Part shown: positions 57,654 to 64,000 of the stretch, in pieces
Layout of the letters: every line of letters starts with the position of its first letter
How positions within the stretch are numbered: the stretch's first letter is position 1
Assembly (NCBI GenBank): GCA_964030785.1
Contig: OZ034968.1
Coordinates: forward strand, 49,662,230 to 49,726,229
Direction of reading: 5' to 3'
Origin: Siderastrea siderea
Taxonomy: Eukaryota > Cnidaria > Anthozoa > Scleractinia > Rhizangiidae
DNA length: 64,000 nt
Notes under the pieces: generated by a model
Seen by the model: the letters and a program-made list of their open reading frames with translations, nothing else
What the model was told of the DNA's origin: nothing
Databases searched by the model: none
Program-made: the position numbers and the translations under genes

Positions 57654-59810
57654 CCATTTTTCAAAAAGGGTCTTATTCTGTTGGACCCCTTTTGTGTTGT
57701 CAGGTTCCGTCGTTGTCATTCTTCCAGACCCATTTCTTACCTGAAAACCTGCTTGTTCTGATGTAAGCACGTAGCTTCTTGCAGCTGGAAGCTTGTTGAG
57801 GAGAAATGGAACTGTGTAATGGAATCAAGAGATGGAAAACAAACAAACCCAGTTCATACCGTCACAAGCGGTAATCTTTGGACGGCTGTCATTTTCCTTG
57901 GAGGTCTTCCGGATCGGCGAAAAACTATGGGTAATGTGTCTTCGTAGCGAAACTGGTGTTTGAAGCAGAAATGGACGTGTAGTTTGGAGATAACCATGGC
58001 GTAAAGATGGCCATATTTGAAGTGTTTCCAAAATGACAGTCTTCATATGTTTGGCGGTGTAGCGCCTGGGCTCCAGTGCTCACGTAGGGTGTAGGGGGAT
58101 TGGGAACGAGGGAGTTTGACAACTTTGAACCGTTATATCTCAGAGGGGTTTTATTGTGGCCGTTTGAAAAAGTGTGGGAATATATGTATTGGAGACAAAT
58201 ATCGCGCTGCGCGTGGTTTTAAGTTGGTGAAATTAAGGTTTTAAAAGTTCCTGGGGTAGGTAAGTTACTTCCATGCCCGCAGTGCTAAGGACTATGGGAT
58301 TGGCAGAAAATACCCTATCCTCACATGAATTAGCTGCATTTCAGAATTGGGGACAAGCTTGTTTATGTGCAAGCTCACTGCAACTTAAGGTACAGTATGC
58401 GGTCCTTGGTCGACGAGGTCCTTGTTCTGCGACCTTTCGCAACCGATGTCATATTTGTTCGTTAATAAAAATACGACAAAAAAACGAATGGATCCGATGA
58501 TTTATTGATTAGTCTTCTTCCATATGACGATGTTTCGACTTTCCTGTTGTTGGTGAAGGCGGGGAATTCAAGTTTGTTGGCAACATGAGAACCCTCATAG
58601 AGTATTTTTTGGCTCGCTGTTGGAAGCCAAAGTTGCTATGGACGCTAATGTACATTGAGATAATTAAAATTTTAGAAAATCCAATTTAGTAACTGCATCG
58701 TTTAAGCCAATCACAGAGTGAAAGGGAATTTGGTCTTGATGATGGTTTTCAACGCTCGCAGCTGGATTTTGTTGCGAGCTAAACGCTGCGTCATGGAAAG
58801 TCCCACTTTGTGGTATTTTTAGCTCTGAATAGTCCCGGGCCTTATCATCGCTATTTTAAGCTCTGGCAGCGAGAGCCTGGGTTTCTGCCCCGTTTGGGGC
58901 AATTTTCCAGGCCTCTGCAACCGATGGCTTCAGCAAACGTGGAGTTTGAAACGCCGCTCAATTCCCCTCCGTTTCATTTCTCTAAGCGCAAATGCATCGT
59001 CCATTTCCCATACGAGTTAGACCAAGCACATTGATTGGCGCATTTTCTAGTTTGTATTGCTCACCCGGCCGAATTAATTGTTCTGTCATGTCCAGTAAGC
59101 TTATATATTTTTGCAGTCAGTGCAAGAACAAGCAACCAACAACCATTGCTGGGTTTGTCGTACCATGTATTTAGACGAAACTGTCCTTGAAGGTTTATCG
59201 AACACTTCAGTAGGCCAATTTGTCTTTCTACTTTTGCGTCTCCGTAAATTACATGGCCATGTTTACTTGGCTTGTGCATAGATAAAACGCAACGGGAGGA
59301 CGTGTTGTTTTGAAAAAGAAGTTTACAGATAAAGCAGTTTCTGTGGTTGTGAAGGAATTTGCTGCATAGTTTAAAACTTTTGTTTTAACGACTGTCGAAA
59401 AATATCAACAATTTTCGCATATGGGTCCTTGGTGCGCGACCTATGACCCTGGAGAACTTACATTTCGCGAAGCGGACAAAGAAAACCTTAGATAAATGGA
59501 AACGGCCGTTGTTTTTGCTGAATATTTTCAAAATCTTCTTTATATACATGTTTGTGAACGCGGTTAACTTCTCAGTTGTATACCTAGAATACATATAAGC
59601 TTGTAGTCTTGTAATTTAATATTTTCGACTGCGCTTGGGGCTTGTGTGAGGGACTGTTGTCTGAAAAGTAAACATATTATTTTATACTCACAACGTCTTT
59701 CCAACAAGACCTGCAGCTTAGATATATCAAGGATAAGAAAGAATAAATAAAATACTGTTCAAATTTTCATTCTCCTACAGAAATTCAACTGACAAGATTC
59801 TAAAAATACA
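57654..59810. other. Low-feature region right of the array
   Basis: Not homologous to the composite unit. Plus-strand frames at 58273-58500 and 58810-59034 and minus-strand frames at 57825-58122 have no family features I recognise. A possible small minus-strand exon (57741-57811) is noted among the findings. GC content is less skewed than in the array. I see no RNA gene or element. Confidence 0.4.
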
Positions 59811-59820
59811 AGAAAATGGC

Positions 59821-59898
59821 CAGTCTCCTGTACACAGCCGTTTTTAGTGGCGTCACGCAACGCTCCCAAAACATCTAAAAACGGCTGCCTAGGAGACT
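59821..59898. mobile_element. 78-bp MITE with 10-bp target duplication
   Basis: The ends CAGTCTCCT...AGGAGACT are inverted. Inner matches continue (CAGCCGTTTTTAG / CTAAAAACGGCTG), so nearly the whole element folds into a hairpin. It is flanked by AGAAAATGGC at 59811-59820 and 59899-59908. A 9-10-bp duplication is typical of Mutator-type (MuDR) elements; the family assignment is inference. Confidence 0.78.
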
Positions 59899-59909
59899 AG
59901 AAAATGGCA

Positions 59910-60153
59910 AGATTCTAAAATTTTGTCGAGATTGCACAGTCATTCTGACAGATTATCGCCTTTATCAATTTCAGACCATGTGCACGTGGCTAATAGCTCC
60001 CTGGTGAACATCAACATTCCGCTACAAAGCGTGGAGGAGTTAAATTCGGGACCACCGACTGACAAATTCATCCAGTGGCAGGGAGGAGGATTTGAACTCG
60101 GGATTTCCAGATTACAAGTCCAGCACCCTAACTACTAGGCCACGCTCACCGCC
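59910..60153 (-). mobile_element. tRNA-derived SINE (tRNA-Thr-like head)
   Basis: Read on the minus strand from 60153, the head is GGCGGTGAGCGTGGCCTAGT with a pol III A box (about 60146-60131). An anticodon loop CTTGTAA gives anticodon TGT (60116-60114), and the B box CGAGTTCAAATCC is near 60101-60088. Acceptor pairing is poor and no CCA-ready 3' end follows. A non-tRNA body continues to about 59918, ending near AAAATTTTAGAATC. It is therefore a SINE, not a working tRNA gene. Confidence 0.75.
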
Positions 60154-60737
60154 AACTTAATTGCTTAAAGGCAATCATCCACCACATTTACTTATTATAG
60201 TTTGTTTTGTCTGGTACTAATTTTTCGGAACAACCCGATGTTTTTCGCAAATGTTGGTTTCTAAATATAGAAATCACGTGATTGATGGCCAAAACTCTGA
60301 TACGCGATATGACTGTATGCTGTACACGATTTTAAATAAACCTGTCCCTCGCTCCGGCAAGCCCCACCCCCTCCCTCCTCAAAAGTTCCCAGAGAAAAAT
60401 AGACCGTGACGCGTGGAGATATAAGCTAGAAGAGAAACGTGTTTCGTGAGTTAAACTAAATATGTTAAAGTAGAGTGATTTTACTAAACCTGTGAAATAG
60501 GTACTACACTTTTAGATCTGTTAGACACCAATTACATTGTTTTGTTTTCTTTAGTTTGGACTATTACACACTGTGAGATATTGTTTCACGGACTAAATGA
60601 AATCACTCTATGCTTGGCACGCGGATTTTATAAACATTTGTCCCTGGACTTGGTCGGGTCACGACTCCATACTCGCCTTCGCCCCCTCCCTCCCCCCCCC
60701 CCACAAACCCTACGCTACCCTATAAAGACGGGGTATC
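60154..60737. other. Non-coding spacer with a C-rich tract
   Basis: No gene recognised. A C-run lies at about 60680-60702. The segment at about 60478-60580 is similar to 63203-63300 on the far side of the LINE E insertion. Confidence 0.5.
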
Positions 60738-60752
60738 AGAAATTCGCAACGT
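60738..60752. repeat. LINE E target-site duplication, left copy
   Basis: AGAAATTCGCAACGT at 60738-60752 is repeated exactly at 63064-63078, directly after the A-rich tail of LINE E. Confidence 0.85.
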
Positions 60753-61279
60753 GTTTATTATTGCCGCAAACTTAACCTTCACTCCATATAATGGTTTGCA
60801 CACGTTATTTATTTATGTAATGGTTAAATACTTAACTTTCATTTTTTAAGTCGAGTGCTGCTCTTAAATACCTTGTTGGTAGGTAGATTGGCAAAGATAG
60901 ACTTATAAGAAGCCATATATATTTTAATTTCAACGTATTTAGGTTAATGTGTATCGGATAGGAGCGGGCACGGCTGAGGGAGAGAGGAAGAATGCTGCAC
61001 TCCTTCAGGAAAGAGGAGAAAAATTTGAAATTTAAAATTGTTTTCCAGCGTAAAATATGTACTTTGTGTATGTGTTTTTGTGTTTGTGTTTTCGTATCTT
61101 TGTGTAGTGCGATGCAATTGGCTATTCAATGGTCTGTTATAACGCCAAATCAGGTAACTCGATGCAAGGACCACTTGGACAAACAGTAGCGAGGTGAAGC
61201 CGGATCTTGGTGTAGATCAGGATCAGCAATGTTGAATAAAACAAAAAACCAATTGCAAGGCTGATCGGACAGCTAAGAA

Positions 61280-61770
61280 GGGTAATAATTTTATTGCCCT
61301 TTATCCACATCTTGACAAACAAGGCGGTATACTGGTAGCAAGGAAAAAAATTACTGATCGCATTGAACAATTACAAACAATATTTAATTTACATGATGTT
61401 TGGCGTGTAAAAAACCCTCAAACAAAAAGCTTTACACAAAAGTGTCCTTTGGTCACAAAAGTCTCCTTTTGTTTTCTGTAGATTAGACTATTGGCTTATC
61501 TCAAACTCACTTCAGGACTTAATTAAAGACGCTGATATTATTGCTGCAATTAGAACTGATCACTCGGCAATTCTTCTACACCTGCAGGAACTTGAGGAAT
61601 GCAAGCGAGGCCCAGGGTTTTGGAAAATGAATACTTCGATATTGACCGATAAAATTTTTGTCCAAATTAAGATGAAAGAAAAGTTAGAGGAATGGAAAAA
61701 AGAGGGTGAGGGGTTCTTAGATGCAATTATGATGTCAATGACCTTGATTTAAGCGTTAGTAACTTTTACT
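61280..61770 (+). pseudogene. LINE E ORF2, endonuclease C-terminal part
   Basis: It translates in broken frames as LYPHLDKQGG, DRIEQLQTIFNLHDVWRVKN, FCRLDYWLISNSLQDL, AAIRTDHSAILLHLQ and RGPGFWKMNTSIL. These align with the DFNCP...SDVWRV...RLDYVLMSKSLL...TDHSAVV...PGFWKFN order in LINE D. The N-terminal catalytic half is missing. Stops near 61470 and 61750. Confidence 0.82.
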
Positions 61771-61783
61771 TAGAGCTCCCTAG

Positions 61784-62698
61784 GTGGACAGGTGGGCGGA
61801 ATTTAGAAGTTCCTTTTCCGATGTTAATTATTCCCAAAATGTTATCTGGAAAAATAAGGACAGAAGGATAAATAACAGACCAGTGCCCTTTGATAACGGC
61901 ATAATTTTTTTGAATGATTTACAGTTTAATATTGATAATGTACGTTCTTTTGAGTCCTTTAAACAAAAAGGTCTTAATACTAATTTCCTTACCTAGACAG
62001 CATTGAGGTCTGCTATCATAAATATGAATTCAAAAAATTCTTCCAATCTCCTAACAGTGGGAAAATTCGATCCTATGAATTTTGAGTATAATGCTAAAGA
62101 TTTTAATGTATATACGGCAAAGTGCAAACAATTCTATTCAATGATGATATCAACTAAAGCGAAAACTCCGAATAGCTTTGAAAGGTTGATAGCTGATTTT
62201 AAACTCTCAAATCCACAAGATGCTTTTTCTATTTCGTATCTAGCTGCAAGCGAAACGTATGTTCGGTCTTTTCAATATAGATTGTTGAATTTCATTTTGT
62301 TTACAAATGATAAATTATTCAAAATAGGTTTAAGCGATTCAGATAAGTGCTCATTTTGTGGAACCTATACGGAAGATTTGTACCACCTCTTCTTTAACTG
62401 CTCCTTTGTGCAGGTGTTCTGGAATAGTTTTACAGTCTGGTGGTCTGGTATAAGTGGTGAAAATGTATCTTTGTCTTTAAGAGACATCATAATTGGCTTT
62501 CTTTAGAGGAACGATTTATTAAATTATTTGATAATTCTTGGTAAGATAACTATCTGGAAGAGTAGAAAAAATAAGTACCTTCCAAAATTTAGATTGTTTC
62601 TGCACAAGGTTGAAGCTAAACAAGAAGTTGAAAAGTTAATTGCTATTAAGAACCGAAAGCTTCGCAATTTTTATACAAGATGGGAGCTTCTGTTGTAA
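61784..62698 (+). pseudogene. LINE E ORF2, C-terminal zinc-knuckle domain
   Basis: The frames 61784-61996 and 62003-62506 carry DDE-unrelated ORF2 C-terminal sequence. SYLAASETYVRSFQYRLLNF is followed by CSFCGTYTEDLYHLFFNCSF and FWNSFTVWWSG. CxxC...HxxxxC is the zf-RVT zinc site; LINE D has CFHC...HCPH...FWNDFREWW at the same place. After a stop near 62504 the frame continues IWKSRKNKYLPKFRLFLHKV and RWELLL-stop (62696). The RT is deleted between 61770 and 61784. Confidence 0.85.
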
Positions 62699-63063
62699 TC
62701 TTATATTAGTCTACTACAAGGAAAAAAGTGGAAGTCCACCGGGTAAATTAAGTTTTTAATATTTTTTTGCGCTAGGAAATTGCTATTTAATCTTGTAAGG
62801 GAATTAATTGGGCATCTGCATGGTTTGTATGTGTCACTGTGTAGGGCAAACAAAAAAAAGTATTATTATCGTATCTATTAAGTGCAATTAGAATAGAGTA
62901 TTGTAAGTAGAGTAATGCAAGTGTTATACTATAACTAGCGCTCTTGTGTAGGATTTGTAATGTAATATAATGTAAGTAGTGTTTTGTTTCATACCTTTAT
63001 GTAAGTAATGTAACGTGTACGTGTCTTGCAATAAAAAAAACTATTAGGCGAAAAAAAAAGGAA

Positions 63064-63078
63064 AGAAATTCGCAACGT
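63064..63078. repeat. LINE E target-site duplication, right copy
   Basis: AGAAATTCGCAACGT, identical to 60738-60752. Confidence 0.85.
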
Positions 63079-63202
63079 TGGATAACTAGGAAGAAAAGAT
63101 GTGACAGGCGTCACCTGAGCCGCAGTCCACGATCTCTGTCCGTCGGCTCAAAGGTTAAAGCAAACACAATTAATGTAACAGTTCCATTTCATGAAAATAG
63201 AC

Positions 63203-63300
63203 TGGTTTTACTTAACCTGTGAAATAGTAACTAAACTTTCAAATACTATTACACACTAATTCCATTGATTTCTTTTGTTTAGTTTGGACTATTACTCATT
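63203..63300. repeat. Diverged direct copy of the segment at 60478-60580
   Basis: Both read AACCTGTGAAATAG, TTTTGTTT(A/T)GTTTGGACTA-like sequence and TTTGGACTATTAC, with differences between. They lie outside the LINE E target duplications, so they were not created by that insertion. Confidence 0.65.
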
Positions 63301-63396
63301 AATCTGTTAAATAAATTAAATAAAATCACAGTAGTCATACAAATGGGACTCAGTCTTAACTTGCAATATGGAACCACAAGGAAGTTGTCGCAAATA

Positions 63397-63546
63397 CAGT
63401 AGAATCCCGATTTTTCGAACCTCCAGGGGAAATGGAAATTTCTTCGAGAAATCGGGGGTAAAATTACAGAGGGAAACGAAAATTGGTTCTAGAGATCGGG
63501 AGTTTCGACAAACCGAGGGTTCGACCCCGTGATCGGGATTCTACTG
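63397..63546. mobile_element. 150-bp pogo/Tigger-type MITE
   Basis: The ends CAGTAGAATCCCGAT...ATCGGGATTCTACTG are inverted repeats flanked by TA on each side (63395-63396 and 63547-63548). An inner palindrome follows (TTTTTCGAACC / GGTTCGA). TA duplication and CAGTAGAA(C/T)CCCGAT ends are typical of pogo/Tigger elements of the Tc1/mariner superfamily. Too short to encode a transposase. Confidence 0.88.
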
Positions 63547-63799
63547 TAATGTTGTCATTAACTACTGAACTTAACAAATGAATGTTGATTATCGTCACGC
63601 GCCTTTGCACTAAAAGAATTCGCGCTGACCTTTTGATGTCACTGATCACCGATTAGTCTGAAGACAAAATACTATTGTAGTAAGCCTTTCCAGCGGGTCT
63701 AAGATATGGTAACATTTTTTCTAAGTCCTGACAGGTTTTCTCATTTGGTTTGATGGAAACGGTACTTAAGGCGGAGAGGTCTTGTTCGCGGAAGCGAGT

Positions 63800-64000
63800 T
63801 CATTCTAAAGTTCGTCTTCTAAAGTCCACTTCGATAGGTTGTTCTCGATCATCTAGCGTCTTTCTTAGCCAAACGCAGTTGGGGTGCCTGAAAGTTTTGA
63901 CGATCCCGTCCGTAGGATCAACACGCTCGCCTATCCCGAAATTAAAATACATGGTGTCGCTAAATCGGTAGGCCTGATTGAAAATGTCTTTCCTCCTTAC
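63800..64000 (-). CDS. Possible terminal exon of an unidentified host gene (partial)
   Basis: An open minus-strand frame enters from the right edge and ends at TGA (63802-63800), giving 66 codons. It includes DIFNQAYRFSDTMYFNFGIG, GERVDPTDGIVKTFRHPNC and RKTLDDREQPIEVDFRRRT. The composition is protein-like, and there is no transposon homology I recognise. The N-terminus is outside the window. The plus-strand frame 63750-63971 overlaps it and is lysine/arginine/serine-rich, so I take it as the shadow. No family assigned; no AATAAA is seen soon after the stop. Confidence 0.45.
   Translation of the reverse strand, partial: VRRKDIFNQAYRFSDTMYFNFGIGERVDPTDGIVKTFRHPNCVWLRKTLDDREQPIEVDFRRRTLE

Larger units (their letters stand above)
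60753..63063 (+). mobile_element. LINE E, a second Tx1/L1-type family, internally deleted
   Basis: A 2.3-kb insertion between 15-bp duplications, ending in AATAAAAAAAAC and an A-rich tail. It contains the second half of an endonuclease and the ORF2 C-terminus, without RT. The protein differs clearly from LINEs A-D (for example LHDVWRVKNP against SDVWRVKYGD), so it is a separate family. The 500 bp at its 5' end are unidentified. Degenerate. Confidence 0.82.

Noticed and set aside
58810..59034. 74-codon plus-strand frame right of the array
   Set aside because: Low-complexity, proline-rich chance frame with no splice or family support.
60076..60153. Functional tRNA-Thr gene on the minus strand
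   Set aside because: A and B boxes and anticodon loop are present, but acceptor and T-stem pairing is poor and a SINE body follows instead of a terminator.
61137..61370. 77-codon minus-strand frame with hydrophobic stretches resembling a membrane protein
   Set aside because: It is antisense to LINE E endonuclease sequence; the hydrophobicity is a shadow of AT-rich codons.

Overview
The window is eukaryotic, repeat-dominated DNA, most likely from a cnidarian such as a coral or anemone, or a similar marine invertebrate. It has no bacterial gene organisation. It holds Tx1/L1-type LINEs, Polinton/Maverick-type protein-primed DNA polymerase B remnants, a GIY-YIG domain of the Penelope-retroelement type, an integrase-like (IS3EU-type) DNA transposon, a tRNA-derived SINE and short MITEs. 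Almost every coding region is decayed by stops, frameshifts or deletions. The organism call is inference: the polymerase and LINE proteins resemble those I know from cnidarian genomes, but no search was run.

From about 366 to 57653 the window is a tandem array of one composite unit. Its order is: P/GIY-YIG segment, LINE (ORF1, ORF2), X block (containing another GIY-YIG copy), P block, polymerase B, Y block, R1 repeat, 48-bp minisatellite. Unit 0 (366-4310) has a polB scrap, Y, R1 and a 5'-truncated LINE (A). Unit i (4311-21490) has LINE B, X, P, polB, Y, R1 and a 1.5-kb minisatellite. Unit ii (21491-49085) has P/GIY-YIG, LINE C, X, P, polB, Y, R1 and a 16-kb minisatellite. Unit iii (49086-57653) has P/GIY-YIG, LINE D and a cut-off X block. 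The unit spacing is about 12.4-12.9 kb where no array or transposon has expanded it.

LINE B is split by a 4.4-kb DNA transposon (8535-12933) with long inverted termini and a 6-bp target duplication. The transposon carries a broken multi-exon DDE transposase on the minus strand and a second, unidentified gene on the plus strand. LINE D is the best preserved LINE, with a 585-codon open RT frame containing YADD.

The minisatellite (19930-21490 and 32870-49085) is built from roughly 46-49-bp monomers arranged in multi-monomer units of about 192-196 bp. Both arrays end with the same inverted segment, so that inversion predates the duplication of the unit.

From 57654 to 64000 the sequence leaves the array. 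It holds low-feature DNA, a 78-bp MITE, a tRNA-Thr-like SINE, a second LINE family with a 15-bp target duplication (60753-63063), a 150-bp pogo-type MITE and, at the right edge, a minus-strand open frame that may be a host exon.
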